A DNA stretch of 60,083 nucleotides from a virus, in IMG/VR virus record IMGVR_UViG_3300044630_003239, positions 1 to 60,083 of that record. One strand, 5' to 3'. Each line of letters begins with the position of its first letter. Within the stretch, counting starts at the first letter, position 1. The notes under the pieces are model-generated. The model did no database searches. It worked only from the letters and a program-made list of their open reading frames with translations, and had not been told where the DNA came from. Both the position numbers and the translations under genes were made by a program. Of the stretch, positions 7,682 to 15,589 are shown one piece after another.

Positions 7682-8485
7682 ATGGCAGCAAAAGGTAGTC
7701 TAGAAGCAATCGTTGAGGTTGCAAAAAAAGAAGTTGGAACCATTGAAGGTCCAAAAGATAACGAAACAAAGTATGGTAAATGGACTGGAATGAACTTCCA
7801 ACCATGGTGCCAATCATTTGTTTCATGGTGTGCATTTACATCTGGCTTAGATGCAAAGAAGTATCCAAAGACTGCTTCAACAGTAGCAGCAGCAGATTGG
7901 TTTAAGAAGAATAATCGTTGGGCAGATGCTCGTAATGATGATCCAACTCCAGGAGACTGGATCTATTTTGATTTCCCAGAAGATGGTGTAAATCGTATTT
8001 CACATGTTGGTCTTTGCATTAAGAACAACGGAAACGGAACTATCCAAGTTATTGAAGGCAACACTTCAGGAACTGCAAAGGGAGACCAAAGAAATGGTGG
8101 AATGTGCGTAGAAAAGACTCGTGCATACGTTAAAGAAAATAAGTTAAAACTTATCAATGGAATTGTTGGTTGGGGTCGTCCAGTTTATGCTGGTGAAGAA
8201 AACCTTCCCCTTCTTTCTAAGGTTGGATCATCTGATGCTCCAGTTAAAAAATCTGCTCCAGCCTCTTCAACACCTGCAGCACCTGCAGTTAAGAAAGAGT
8301 TTAAGCAGTTTAAAGAAGGAGCAAAAGGTTCACCTGTTAAAAAGATTCAAGAAGCACTTGGCTTAAAGGCTGATGGAGTTTTTGGTCCAGGAACATCTAA
8401 AGCAGTTAAAGATTTTCAATCTAAGTCTAAACTTCCAGTAACTGGAATTGTAGATTTAAAAACATATAAGGCTATTTTGAAGTAA
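7682..8485 (+). CDS. Endolysin: CHAP-type amidase/peptidase plus peptidoglycan-binding domain
   Basis: 267 residues. Residues about 5-160 fit a CHAP-like cysteine peptidase: Cys43 in QPWCQSFVSWC, His108 in RISHVGLC, and the acid/amide pair in VIEGNTSG (Glu125, Asn127). A Pro/Ala/Ser linker (about 185-200) joins a peptidoglycan-binding domain (residues about 205-267, FKEGAKGSPVKKIQEALG and GVFGPGTSKAVKDFQ). No signal peptide, so release needs a holin; holin-like genes are at 14662-15541. The stop overlaps the start of the next gene by one base. Confidence 0.92.
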   Translation: MAAKGSLEAIVEVAKKEVGTIEGPKDNETKYGKWTGMNFQPWCQSFVSWCAFTSGLDAKKYPKTASTVAAADWFKKNNRWADARNDDPTPGDWIYFDFPEDGVNRISHVGLCIKNNGNGTIQVIEGNTSGTAKGDQRNGGMCVEKTRAYVKENKLKLINGIVGWGRPVYAGEENLPLLSKVGSSDAPVKKSAPASSTPAAPAVKKEFKQFKEGAKGSPVKKIQEALGLKADGVFGPGTSKAVKDFQSKSKLPVTGIVDLKTYKAILK

Positions 8486-8670
8486 TGCCAGTATATGAAT
8501 ACAAATGTACAGGACAATGTTCTGAAATTGTAATCAAACAAAGATCTATTAAGGATGCCGATCCAGGGTATGAGTGTGAAACTTGCACTCTACCACTGGA
8601 ACGTGTATACTCTAATGTAACAGCAGTATTCAACGGTAGTGGATTTTATTCCACTGATAACAGAAAGTAG
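8485..8670 (+). CDS. FmdB-like zinc-ribbon protein
   Basis: 61 residues beginning MPVYEYKCTGQCSE, with a second pair CETC: the two Cys pairs form a zinc ribbon as in FmdB-family regulators. The FNGSGFYSTD end is also typical of the family. TAATG coupling to the endolysin gene. Confidence 0.8.
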   Translation: MPVYEYKCTGQCSEIVIKQRSIKDADPGYECETCTLPLERVYSNVTAVFNGSGFYSTDNRK

Positions 8671-8673
8671 CGG

Positions 8674-8679
8674 TATAAT
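8674..8679 (+). promoter_or_regulatory. -10 box for a leaderless gene
   Basis: TATAAT seven bases before the ATG at 8687; no clear -35. Confidence 0.5.
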
Positions 8680-8686
8680 GTTTACA

Positions 8687-8929
8687 ATGATTAAGGATGA
8701 AGTAAAAGAAGAATGGCAACTATCACCTCATGATCGATGTGACAGATGCAGTGCAGAAGCGCTTGTAAAAGTTACTGGATTAAGCGGAGAGTTACTATTT
8801 TGTGGTCATCACTATAACAAGGTTATGGACAATCCTGAAGGATATAAGAAGATGATTTCTTTTGCAATAACCATCCTTGATGAAAGACATAAACTTATTG
8901 AAAATAAATCAAAGGGGGAAGACTACTAA
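8687..8929 (+). CDS. Zinc protein of the actinobacterial DUF7455 type
   Basis: 80 residues. WQLSPHDRCDRCSAEALVKV followed by ELLFCGHHY gives a C-x2-C...C-x2-H zinc site and matches a short protein widely found in actinobacteria and their phages. The ATG at 8687 lies seven bases behind a TATAAT; an in-frame ATG at 8678 overlaps the -10 box and is unlikely. Confidence 0.75.
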   Translation: MIKDEVKEEWQLSPHDRCDRCSAEALVKVTGLSGELLFCGHHYNKVMDNPEGYKKMISFAITILDERHKLIENKSKGEDY

Positions 8930-9336
8930 TGTTTGAATATTATGTAAAGAAAGTAGAAAACGTAGTAGATGGAGATACCATTGACGTTGTTATTGATTTA
9001 GGGTTTGATATTATGTTTGCATCTCGTGTACGACTTGCTGGCATTGATACACCTGAGTCTCGCACAAAGGACACGGCTGAGAAGGCTCTTGGACTTGAAT
9101 CTAAAGAGTATTTAAAGAAGCACCTTAAAGATGCTAAGTCTGTTGTAATTAAGACTGAAAAGATTAACTCATCTGAAAAGTTTGGACGTATTCTTGGTTG
9201 GATTTATGTTAATGGAGATACAGTATCTCTAAATGATATGATGATCAATGACGGTTACGCATGGGGTTATCTAGGTGATACCAAGGTTAAAGACTTTGAG
9301 GCACTTAAAAAGGCTAGACTAAAATCAGGTAAGTAA
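8929..9336 (+). CDS. Staphylococcal-nuclease-like (thermonuclease) enzyme
   Basis: 135 residues. VVDGDTIDV starts the OB-fold; the catalytic set Arg35, Asp40, Glu43 (RVRLAGIDTPES) and Arg87 (EKFGRILGW) falls at the same residue numbers as Arg35, Asp40, Glu43 and Arg87 of mature Staphylococcus nuclease. Calcium-dependent cleavage of DNA and RNA is therefore likely. No signal peptide, so it acts in the cytoplasm, for example in host DNA breakdown. Start/stop overlaps on both sides show an operon. Confidence 0.92.
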   Translation: MFEYYVKKVENVVDGDTIDVVIDLGFDIMFASRVRLAGIDTPESRTKDTAEKALGLESKEYLKKHLKDAKSVVIKTEKINSSEKFGRILGWIYVNGDTVSLNDMMINDGYAWGYLGDTKVKDFEALKKARLKSGK

Positions 9337-9560
9337 TGGACATAAAAAGTCAAGCGTTATTAGAGCATTTAATAATGCAAGGTGCAATTGAAATGTCTGG
9401 GATTGATCAAGCAGGCGAAATGACATACTCAATTACTGATAAATTACAAGAAGTTCATCCAGAACTATATATGCAACTTAGAGATGAGTTTGAATACAAT
9501 ATGTTTGAAATGATAGATCAAGGACCAAAAGTTATGACATGGAGAATTAGGTTAAAATAA
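9336..9560 (+). CDS. Small protein, paralogue of 10430-10759
   Basis: 74 residues, no known family. ALLEHLIMQGAIEMSGID and TYSITDKLQEVHPELY align with the N-terminal half of the protein at 10430 (LIKNLILEGALEVAGVD, YTITPKMQEVMPDMY). It looks like a winged-helix or tail-assembly adaptor-size module. Direct overlap with the nuclease gene. Confidence 0.7.
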   Translation: MDIKSQALLEHLIMQGAIEMSGIDQAGEMTYSITDKLQEVHPELYMQLRDEFEYNMFEMIDQGPKVMTWRIRLK

Positions 9561-10145
9561 ATGAATAATAAAAATGACTTTTTAATTGATGATGATTTTT
9601 TAACGATAGAAGAACAAAATCAAATAAAAAATTTTATGGTGTCTAAATCATACCCATGGTTTTTTATTCCTTCTACAGCCTCACATAATTTAGAAAATTA
9701 TGCATCTTTTGCAACCAACGAAACTAAAGAAACCTTTATGTTTGAATCAATATTATTTGATGGAACTAACCAACTATCTCCATATGCTGAATTATTTATA
9801 GAAAATATTTTTAAAAAATTTGTTCAAAAAAATAATATTACTGTTAATAATATCTTGCGTGCTAAAACAAATCTAGTTACTAGGCAAACAAAAACATCAA
9901 GTCAGTCAGTACACGTTGATCTTGATAGTCCTCATAATGTTTTTCTTTATTATGTTAATGATAGTGATGGAGATACAGTTTTTTATAATGAAAAGTTTAA
10001 TGGTAAGAAGCAAAACTTAAGCATAAGAAAAAGTGTTTCTCCTAAAATGGGTAGGGGTGTATTTTTTGATGGCCATATATATCATGCACCATCTACACCA
10101 ACACAAAATGATTATAGATGTGTTATTAATATTGATTTTAATTAA
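9561..10145 (+). CDS. 2-oxoglutarate/Fe(II) dioxygenase
   Basis: 194 residues with the double-stranded beta-helix signature: His118-x-Asp120 (SVHVDLD), distal His175 (GHIYHAPS) and Arg186 (DYRCVINID) for 2-oxoglutarate binding, with PKMGRGVFFDG before the distal His. This is the prolyl-4-hydroxylase-like subgroup common in large phages. It lies between two paralogous small genes and next to thioredoxin. The substrate is unknown; proteins or nucleic acid bases are both possible. Confidence 0.85.
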   Translation: MNNKNDFLIDDDFLTIEEQNQIKNFMVSKSYPWFFIPSTASHNLENYASFATNETKETFMFESILFDGTNQLSPYAELFIENIFKKFVQKNNITVNNILRAKTNLVTRQTKTSSQSVHVDLDSPHNVFLYYVNDSDGDTVFYNEKFNGKKQNLSIRKSVSPKMGRGVFFDGHIYHAPSTPTQNDYRCVINIDFN

Positions 10146-10155
10146 AGGATAATAT

Positions 10156-10443
10156 ATGGAAAATAATAACTTAACTAGAAATAAAATCATTCTTTACTTT
10201 ACTGCTGATTGGTGTAACCCTTGTAAAAAAACAAAGCCAATTGTTGAAGAATTAAATCGTGAACAGATTATGGCTAAATTTTTTATAGTTGATGTTGATT
10301 CTGATATTGAAATGACTAAAGATTTTGAGATTAGGTCTGTTCCTACTTTTGTAGTAATGAAAGATAATACTGAAATCCATCGTGTGACTGGTGCACAAAC
10401 AAGGCAGCAGTTAGAGGAGTTAATTAGATATGAACAACAATGA
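10156..10443 (+). CDS. Thioredoxin-like protein
   Basis: 95 residues, full thioredoxin size. Active site WCNPC at residues 19-23 (Asn-Pro in place of Gly-Pro) and the cis-proline motif SVPTF. It could reduce the phage ribonucleotide reductase encoded at the right end of the window. AAGGAT SD; overlaps the next gene. Confidence 0.9.
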   Translation: MENNNLTRNKIILYFTADWCNPCKKTKPIVEELNREQIMAKFFIVDVDSDIEMTKDFEIRSVPTFVVMKDNTEIHRVTGAQTRQQLEELIRYEQQ

Positions 10444-10759
10444 AGATGAACTAATCAAAAATTTAATACTTGAAGGTGCTTTAGAAGTTGCTGGAGTAGA
10501 TTCAGAGACTAATGAACTTTTATACACTATTACTCCAAAGATGCAAGAAGTCATGCCAGATATGTATGAAGATCACCTAACTCAAGTAAATAGAGATCTT
10601 TTAAACCTATGGGAAAAAGGGTATGTTAATATTGATTTTTTATTGGCAGAGCCATTAGTCACTATATCTGAAAAAGGTCTTAATAAGGCTGAGGTTGCTA
10701 AACTAACCAAGCATGAAATTTGGGCACTAGAAGAGGTCAAGAGACTATTAAAAAGGTAA
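10430..10759 (+). CDS. Small protein, longer paralogue of 9336-9560
   Basis: 109 residues. The N-terminal 50 residues match the 74-residue protein upstream; the C-terminal 55 add ISEKGLNKAEVAKLTKHEIWALEEV, helical and charged. Function unknown. Confidence 0.7.
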   Translation: MNNNEDELIKNLILEGALEVAGVDSETNELLYTITPKMQEVMPDMYEDHLTQVNRDLLNLWEKGYVNIDFLLAEPLVTISEKGLNKAEVAKLTKHEIWALEEVKRLLKR

Positions 10760-10763
10760 AGTC

Positions 10764-10772
10764 TGATATAAT
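10764..10772 (+). promoter_or_regulatory. Extended -10 promoter
   Basis: TGATATAAT 26 bases before the ATG of the next gene, which has a TAGGAGG SD. Confidence 0.6.
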
Positions 10773-10797
10773 CAGTATATAAACTAGGAGGACTGCC

Positions 10798-11547
10798 ATG
10801 CCATACAGAGTTGGAGCCAAAGGCTCTTTTGGGTGTTCTGGATACCCTGCACTAAAAGAAGGCACAAATGAAGTTATGGGTTGCCACACAACCCGTGCTG
10901 AGGCTGCTGCACAGATTTATGCAATCAATCGCTCTGAAGGCAACATAGGGAAAAGTATGAATGAAATTAAAGAGGGTGATTTCGTTATGGGAATAACCTC
11001 TGAAGGAATGGTTCACGGAATTGTTGAGCACATTATGATAGAAGGCGGAGTCTATGGGGTTCCTGGAACAGAATATGCAATTCAGTCTATGCCACCAGAA
11101 AATCCAGCAATGGCTGTTAGAATTTATGAAGAAGAAGATGGTAAGTGGGAGCCAACCGCATATAGTATTGGAATGATGTACAAGGATGCACAGGTTGTAG
11201 ATATAAACAACCACACTATGGAAGATGATAAAGAAGAAATGGATTCAGAAGTTGCAATGGCAATGTATGATTCATCAATTGGAAAATCACAAGAAAAGGA
11301 AGATGAAATGGAAAAAGCAAAAAAGCCTAACTATGGTGAAATGATTCAACCACGTCGTGGTGGATCAACACCTTCTAATCCAAGACTTTATGCAAGAGTT
11401 GTGCAGGCAGCAAAAGATAAATTTGATGTGTATCCATCTGCAGTTGCAAACTCTTGGGTTGTTCAAGAATACAAGCGTCGTGGTGGAACATATAAGTCTG
11501 AAAAATCAGCAGAGTTGGATAATTTTTGGAATGGATTTTTAAAATAA
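10798..11547 (+). CDS. Multidomain phage protein with conserved C-terminal DNA/structural module
   Basis: 249 residues. The N-terminus has GCSGYPALKEG...GCHTTRAEAAAQIYAIN, a Cys/His motif seen in head-protease or portal fusions of actinophages. The middle is acidic. The C-terminus (about 185-249: NPRLYARVVQAAKDKFDVYPSAVANSWVVQEYKRRGGTY) is a module found in several phage and giant-virus proteins of unknown role (DUF5872-like, from memory). Likely virion-related; not certain. Confidence 0.65.
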   Translation: MPYRVGAKGSFGCSGYPALKEGTNEVMGCHTTRAEAAAQIYAINRSEGNIGKSMNEIKEGDFVMGITSEGMVHGIVEHIMIEGGVYGVPGTEYAIQSMPPENPAMAVRIYEEEDGKWEPTAYSIGMMYKDAQVVDINNHTMEDDKEEMDSEVAMAMYDSSIGKSQEKEDEMEKAKKPNYGEMIQPRRGGSTPSNPRLYARVVQAAKDKFDVYPSAVANSWVVQEYKRRGGTYKSEKSAELDNFWNGFLK

Positions 11548-11681
11548 TGCCAAAGAAAAAAGCAAAATCATTTAATGCAACACAAATCAAGGACGGAAAA
11601 ATTGTACGCATGAATAAAAACGGTACAGTTAAATCTATTATTGGTCCTTATGAAGTGAAGCATCCAAAGAAGGTTAAGTAA
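11547..11681 (+). CDS. Small basic protein
   Basis: 44 residues, lysine-rich (MPKKKAKSFNATQIKDGKIV...). Start and stop overlap both neighbours by one base (TAATG), so it is translationally coupled. Unknown; nucleic-acid binding is possible from the charge. Confidence 0.65.
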   Translation: MPKKKAKSFNATQIKDGKIVRMNKNGTVKSIIGPYEVKHPKKVK

Positions 11682-12052
11682 TGGCAGATACATATTCACC
11701 TAATGCAGGAATGAAGGCTGCAGCACGACGTGCATTGAAGTGGAAAGAAGATGGCAAAGCAACAGGGGCTGGAACTCCAGTAGGCTGGGGTAGAGCAACA
11801 GATATTGTTAATGGTGCCTCTATGTCTCTTGATACTGTTAAGAGAATGTACTCTTTCTTTTCACGTCATGAAGTAGATAAAAAAGGTAAAGGTTTTTACG
11901 ATGGCCCAGAGTTTCCTTCTAATGGAAGAATTATGTGGGAAGCATGGGGCGGAGACGCAGGGTTTGCGTGGAGTCGTGCCATTGTTGAACGTGAAAAAAG
12001 TAAGACAGAAAAGGTTTGGCAAGGAAGTCCATTTAGTTTAAGGGGGGAATAA
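11681..12052 (+). CDS. Conserved phage protein (DNA-handling or head-associated)
   Basis: 123 residues. PNAGMKAAARRALKW, GRATDIVNG, MYSFFSRHEVDKKGKGF and GRIMWEAWGGDAGFAWSR are conserved blocks of a protein found in many phage head regions, often fused to structural proteins. Exact role unknown. Confidence 0.7.
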   Translation: MADTYSPNAGMKAAARRALKWKEDGKATGAGTPVGWGRATDIVNGASMSLDTVKRMYSFFSRHEVDKKGKGFYDGPEFPSNGRIMWEAWGGDAGFAWSRAIVEREKSKTEKVWQGSPFSLRGE

Positions 12053-12054
12053 GT

Positions 12055-12234
12055 ATGGAAGATTTAACTATTGATGAATTAAGACAACTCTTGGCATTCT
12101 ATAAACAAAGAGCGTCAGACGTAGAATTTTCATTATTACAAACGCAGATAAAATTAAATAAGTTTATGTCTGCTCAATTAGTTTCAGATCAAAATGTTTC
12201 AAAAAAAGAAACACCAGAAAAAACAACTAAATAA
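12055..12234 (+). CDS. Small helical protein
   Basis: 59 residues; MEDLTIDELRQLLAFYKQRASDV followed by an amphipathic helix and a Lys/Thr tail. Coiled-coil-like; unknown. The SD GGGGGA lies just upstream. Confidence 0.65.
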   Translation: MEDLTIDELRQLLAFYKQRASDVEFSLLQTQIKLNKFMSAQLVSDQNVSKKETPEKTTK

Positions 12235-12246
12235 TTAGGAGAAAAA

Positions 12247-12663
12247 ATGCAGGCTATCTTAATTATCGGCTTGACATTGATCTCTTTTTCATCTATAATT
12301 ATAGTAATGAACAAAAAAAGAAAAAAATCTTTTAATAAAGTCTTGTATCGTCAAAGTGATATGCACAACATATTAAAAGATTTTTTCTTTAAAGACATTT
12401 TTGATGACAAAGTTGTTACATCTCAATCCAAGATTTGGAAAGAAAAACAAACAACTAAGGTTGTCATAATAGATCAAAAGGCATATTGGGTATCAAATAA
12501 CATGTTTTATGTTGGTGATACAGTAGATGGAAAGGTCAGACCAGAAACTGGAAGACCTTTAGATACAACCAAAATGTCAAAAAAAGAAGTAGATAAAATG
12601 TTGTTCATCCTGGATAACTTAAAGAATGGGAAAATAAATGATAGTGGCAGTGCAGGGAACTAA
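12247..12663 (+). CDS. Single-pass membrane protein
   Basis: 138 residues. Residues 1-20 are a membrane anchor followed by the positive cluster NKKRKK, so the C-terminal domain is cytoplasmic. The domain contains VVIIDQKAYWVSNNMFYVGDTVDGKV. Similar small membrane proteins occur in actinophages; function unknown. Overlaps the next gene by 26 bases. Confidence 0.7.
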   Translation: MQAILIIGLTLISFSSIIIVMNKKRKKSFNKVLYRQSDMHNILKDFFFKDIFDDKVVTSQSKIWKEKQTTKVVIIDQKAYWVSNNMFYVGDTVDGKVRPETGRPLDTTKMSKKEVDKMLFILDNLKNGKINDSGSAGN

Positions 12664-12988
12664 TGAGTTTAACGATTACAACCTATTCCTTCGTGCTATA
12701 AGCGTTGCTTTATCTGGAATGAAAGAAGAAGAAAAAGATTTTATAATCTATTCTGTTGGACCAACAAAAGTCAACTCTTTTGTTTCAGAGTTTTCAAACC
12801 TATCAGAAAGAGGAATGAAGGCAAGAGGTCGTAAGATAAAGTTTTACAAAGTTCCAGAGAGTTGGCTATATCAAAATATGGATCAAGTAAACTATTTTGC
12901 ATTTCTTAGCAAGCCAAAAGAGTCAGTATCAAAATTAACAACTTTTGCAGAATCAAAAAATGTAGAAGTAGGAATCTTCCGTTACTAA
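12638..12988 (+). CDS. Rossmann-like protein, possibly SLOG (DUF2493) type
   Basis: 116 residues. MIVAVQGTNEFNDYNLFLRAI resembles the nucleotide-binding start of SLOG/DUF2493 proteins (beta strand, G-T-R/N turn, helix), and the KIKFYKVPESW segment fits the fold. Nucleotide sensing is possible; assignment is from pattern only. Confidence 0.6.
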   Translation: MIVAVQGTNEFNDYNLFLRAISVALSGMKEEEKDFIIYSVGPTKVNSFVSEFSNLSERGMKARGRKIKFYKVPESWLYQNMDQVNYFAFLSKPKESVSKLTTFAESKNVEVGIFRY

Positions 12989-13002
12989 AAGAAAGTAAAA
13001 AT

Positions 13003-13212
13003 ATGATAATTAATTCGTTAGCACATATGGAAAAGATTGTTTCAAAGAATAAAGAACTTGAGTGGGTTGGTTGGGACGTTGTAGAACGTAAAAGATCAGA
13101 CCTTGCAAGAACATCTCCAAGCGGAGTACGTGTAAGAAATGCTTGGTATTTACAAAAAACCTTTAACCTTAATCGTAATGGTTGGGATATTCCAAACAAA
13201 TACGGTCAGTAA
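13003..13212 (+). CDS. Conserved small phage protein
   Basis: 69 residues: MEKIVSKNKELEWVGWDVVERKRSDLARTSPSGVRVRNAWYLQKTF. The W-x-GWDVV and NGW blocks look strongly conserved. Unknown function, next to the WhiB gene. Confidence 0.65.
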   Translation: MIINSLAHMEKIVSKNKELEWVGWDVVERKRSDLARTSPSGVRVRNAWYLQKTFNLNRNGWDIPNKYGQ

Positions 13213-13497
13213 ATGAAGCAACATTTATGGAAAGATCAAGCAGCATGTCTTGGTCTTGATACTAATATATTTTTTGATAAGTATGAAGACAGTGTAGATG
13301 TACGTCCAATCGTAGACTCAATGTGCCAAAGGTGCCCAGTTTCAAAGACTTGCTTTGCTAATGGAGTTTCAGGTAAAGAGTATGGTGTTTGGGGTGGAGT
13401 GTTCCTTGAACTTGGAAATATATCTAGAGAGTTTAACAAACATAAAACTAAGCAAGACTGGGCTAATACTTGGCAAGCATTGACAATGGAAAAGTAA
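13213..13497 (+). CDS. whiB: WhiB-family iron-sulfur transcription factor
   Basis: 94 residues. The four cluster ligands are Cys12, Cys38, Cys41 and Cys47 (CQRCPVSKTC), followed by the beta-turn GVWGG (58-62) that contacts the primary sigma factor in WhiB proteins. Phage WhiB proteins can reprogramme the host or block superinfection. It starts directly after the previous stop codon. Strong support for an actinobacterial host. It is also a candidate activator for the unusual promoter class seen at 31-40 kb. Confidence 0.92.
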   Translation: MKQHLWKDQAACLGLDTNIFFDKYEDSVDVRPIVDSMCQRCPVSKTCFANGVSGKEYGVWGGVFLELGNISREFNKHKTKQDWANTWQALTMEK

Positions 13498-13499
13498 TT

Positions 13500-13730
13500 G
13501 TGTATACAGATCAAATGCGTAGAGCCTTTCACTCAGTAACCCCTCCAAAAGGATTTACAATAGAGTTAATTGATAATGAACACTTCTTAACTATTAAGTT
13601 AAATGAACTTAAGTTTGCAAAAATGGTTCATGATGATAAGATTCAGGCTCTTCAATATGTTTTAAATTTAAAAAAAGCATTAGAGATGGAAGGCGCAATC
13701 GTATTGGTTACAAGAGAGGCAATAAAATGA
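13500..13730 (+). CDS. Small conserved protein
   Basis: About 76 residues from the GTG at 13500 (a TTG at 13470 is also possible). YTDQMRRAFHSVTPPKGFTIELIDNEHFLTIKL and a later helix with LQYVLNLKKALEMEGAIVLVTREA. Unknown. Overlaps the glycosyltransferase start by four bases (ATGA). Confidence 0.6.
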   Translation: MYTDQMRRAFHSVTPPKGFTIELIDNEHFLTIKLNELKFAKMVHDDKIQALQYVLNLKKALEMEGAIVLVTREAIK

Positions 13731-14641
13731 GAATTTTTGTATCTATTGCCTCTTATCGTGATCCAGAACTTCAATGGACAATTAAAAGTGCTATTGAAAA
13801 TGCAAATAGTCCAGACAATTTGTATTTTGGTGTTGTTCATCAAGGAGTTGATTCAGAACTATTTGATATTCAGAAAATAAAAAATATATCTATAACTAAA
13901 ATGCATCCAAAAGAAGCAAAAGGTGCAGGATTTGCAAGATCAAAAGCAATGGAACTATACTCTGGAGAAGAGTATTTTCTTCAGATTGACTCACATACAA
14001 GGTTTGCTCCTGGTTGGGACTCAATTTGCATTGATCAGTTAAACAGGGCTAAAAATATATCTGGGCATAGTCGTGTATTGTTGTCATATTTCCCAGCCCC
14101 ATATGAGCCAGAAAGAAATGGCGGTATGTATTTAATTACAAATAATCCAAAGGTAAAGGCATATCCAACTAGACAAAAGATATTATTAAATAAAAGAAAG
14201 CAATGGACAGCAGAAAGATTTGAGTTTGAAGATAGAGCAAAAGAAAATCCAGAATTATCTCAAACAGTTCTTGGTGGCTTTATGTTTTCAGATGGCTCAA
14301 TAGTAGAGGAAGTTCCATACGATCCAGATATTAGTTTCTTTGGTGAAGAGGTTTGTTTTGCTATGAGATCATGGACTAGAGGATGGGACATATATTCTCC
14401 TTCAAAGAATATCGTTTATCATTTTTATTCTCGTGGCGGGTACAGCAAAATATGGAAAGATAGAAATCTGCGTGGTATCTCTTGGAAAGAACTAGAAGAA
14501 ATATCATACAAGAAACAAAAAAGAGTTCTTTGCGGTGAAGAGTCTGGAGTATTTGGTGCTGGTGATGTAAGAACACTTGAAGAATACGAGATATTTACTA
14601 ATACTAACTTTAAAGATTTTTATAATTTGACAAACCAATAG
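13727..14641 (+). CDS. Glycosyltransferase, GlcNAc-transferase type (GT2-like)
   Basis: 304 residues. RIFVSIASYRDPELQWTIKSAI and GAGFARSKAMELYSGEEYFLQIDSHTRFAPGWD match the UDP-GlcNAc-transferase family that includes Skp1 GlcNAc-transferases; QIDSHTRF carries the metal-binding D-x-H. The later GEEVCFAMRSWTRGWDIYSP is also typical. It would glycosylate a phage or host protein or a wall glycan. It is separate from the large glycan operon on the other strand. Confidence 0.88.
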   Translation: MRIFVSIASYRDPELQWTIKSAIENANSPDNLYFGVVHQGVDSELFDIQKIKNISITKMHPKEAKGAGFARSKAMELYSGEEYFLQIDSHTRFAPGWDSICIDQLNRAKNISGHSRVLLSYFPAPYEPERNGGMYLITNNPKVKAYPTRQKILLNKRKQWTAERFEFEDRAKENPELSQTVLGGFMFSDGSIVEEVPYDPDISFFGEEVCFAMRSWTRGWDIYSPSKNIVYHFYSRGGYSKIWKDRNLRGISWKELEEISYKKQKRVLCGEESGVFGAGDVRTLEEYEIFTNTNFKDFYNLTNQ

Positions 14642-14655
14642 CGTTAGGATATAAT
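14627..14655 (+). promoter_or_regulatory. Consensus promoter TTGACA-N17-TATAAT, leaderless spacing
   Basis: -35 at 14627-14632, -10 at 14650-14655, then six bases to an ATG at 14662. Confidence 0.85.
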
Positions 14656-14661
14656 TAAAAC

Positions 14662-15105
14662 ATGTGGAGTGGTGATATGAAAGATATTTTTATTGTTGTT
14701 TTTGCAACCCTGTCAGTTTGCTTTGCAGCCTCATACATATTAGTTTTAAGACAATTAATTAAACTTAAAAAAGATGTTTCAAAACTCTTTATTGAAAAGA
14801 CTTTGCTTCAAGAATATGTTGATCTAACTAAGTCTACAAAAATAAAAGAAAATTCAGATGAATCAATACATAAAGAAAACTTTATTAAGTTTCTTTCTGA
14901 TTCTAGACTATGGGCATTTGAATATATTGAAAACGTGCAAAAAGGTTTAACTAAGTTTGTTAATGATGTTGATGCAGACATCTCATACTTTGATGAATAT
15001 GGAGATGCTCTATCTATGTCAAGACCAGATTATCCATCTATGAAGAATATTTCAAAAGCATATAAAGAATTAAAAACACTATTGCCAGAGGATGAAATAA
15101 AATAA
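14662..15105 (+). CDS. Membrane-anchored coiled-coil protein
   Basis: 147 residues from the leaderless ATG at 14662; an in-frame ATG at 14677 has a GGAG SD, so two starts are possible. A membrane anchor (IFIVVFATLSVCFAASYILVL) is followed by a helical cytoplasmic domain. The first of three membrane-linked genes that could form the lysis set with the endolysin, or spanin-like or holin-accessory proteins. Confidence 0.65.
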   Translation: MWSGDMKDIFIVVFATLSVCFAASYILVLRQLIKLKKDVSKLFIEKTLLQEYVDLTKSTKIKENSDESIHKENFIKFLSDSRLWAFEYIENVQKGLTKFVNDVDADISYFDEYGDALSMSRPDYPSMKNISKAYKELKTLLPEDEIK

Positions 15106-15263
15106 TGAGAGATATATTGTTATCAACACTAACAGGTTTTGGATGTGGTGTAGTATTTGCTGCATTCAAATTGCCAGTTCCAGCACCGCCAGTTTTTGCG
15201 GGAGTCGCAGGAATTGTAGGTCTATGGGCTGGATATGCTATACTAATAAAGGTTCTATCCTAG
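15105..15263 (+). CDS. XapX-domain-like membrane protein
   Basis: 52 residues: two short hydrophobic helices with the LPVPAPPVFAGVAGIVGLWAG block characteristic of XapX proteins. TAATG overlap with the upstream gene. A holin or antiholin role is possible from size and position. Confidence 0.7.
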   Translation: MRDILLSTLTGFGCGVVFAAFKLPVPAPPVFAGVAGIVGLWAGYAILIKVLS

Positions 15264-15271
15264 GAGGAAAA

Positions 15272-15541
15272 ATGAACACAGAACAACTAAAGGCAGTACT
15301 TGCATCATACGGACGTTCAGTCCTTGCATCAGGTCTTGCACTATACATGGCAGGCGTAACAGATCCAAAAGATCTATGGACTGCACTTGTAGCAGCAGTA
15401 GCGCCAGTGGCGATTAGAGCAATTAACCCTAACGACAAGGCTTTTGGTGTACTACCAGATGCTAAAGAGGTAGAGAAGGCTCTGAAGGCTGCTAAGGCAC
15501 CTGTAAAGAAGGCTGCTAAGAAGGCAGCGCCAAAGAAGTAA
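15272..15541 (+). CDS. Holin-like membrane protein
   Basis: 89 residues. SYGRSVLASGLALYMAG and LWTALVAAVAPVAIRAINPNDKAFG resemble a protein often annotated as holin in actinophages; the C-terminus is a Lys/Ala tail (AAKAPVKKAAKK), typical of holins. AGGAGG SD. A terminator follows. Confidence 0.7.
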   Translation: MNTEQLKAVLASYGRSVLASGLALYMAGVTDPKDLWTALVAAVAPVAIRAINPNDKAFGVLPDAKEVEKALKAAKAPVKKAAKKAAPKK

Positions 15542-15558
15542 CATTTACTTACAGAATT

Positions 15559-15586
15559 GCCAGTCTAGAGATAGGCTGGCTTTTTT
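15559..15586 (+). terminator. Intrinsic terminator
   Basis: GCCAGTCT-AGAGAT-AGGCTGGC followed by TTTTTTG, between convergent transcription units. Confidence 0.88.
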
Positions 15587-15589
15587 GTT

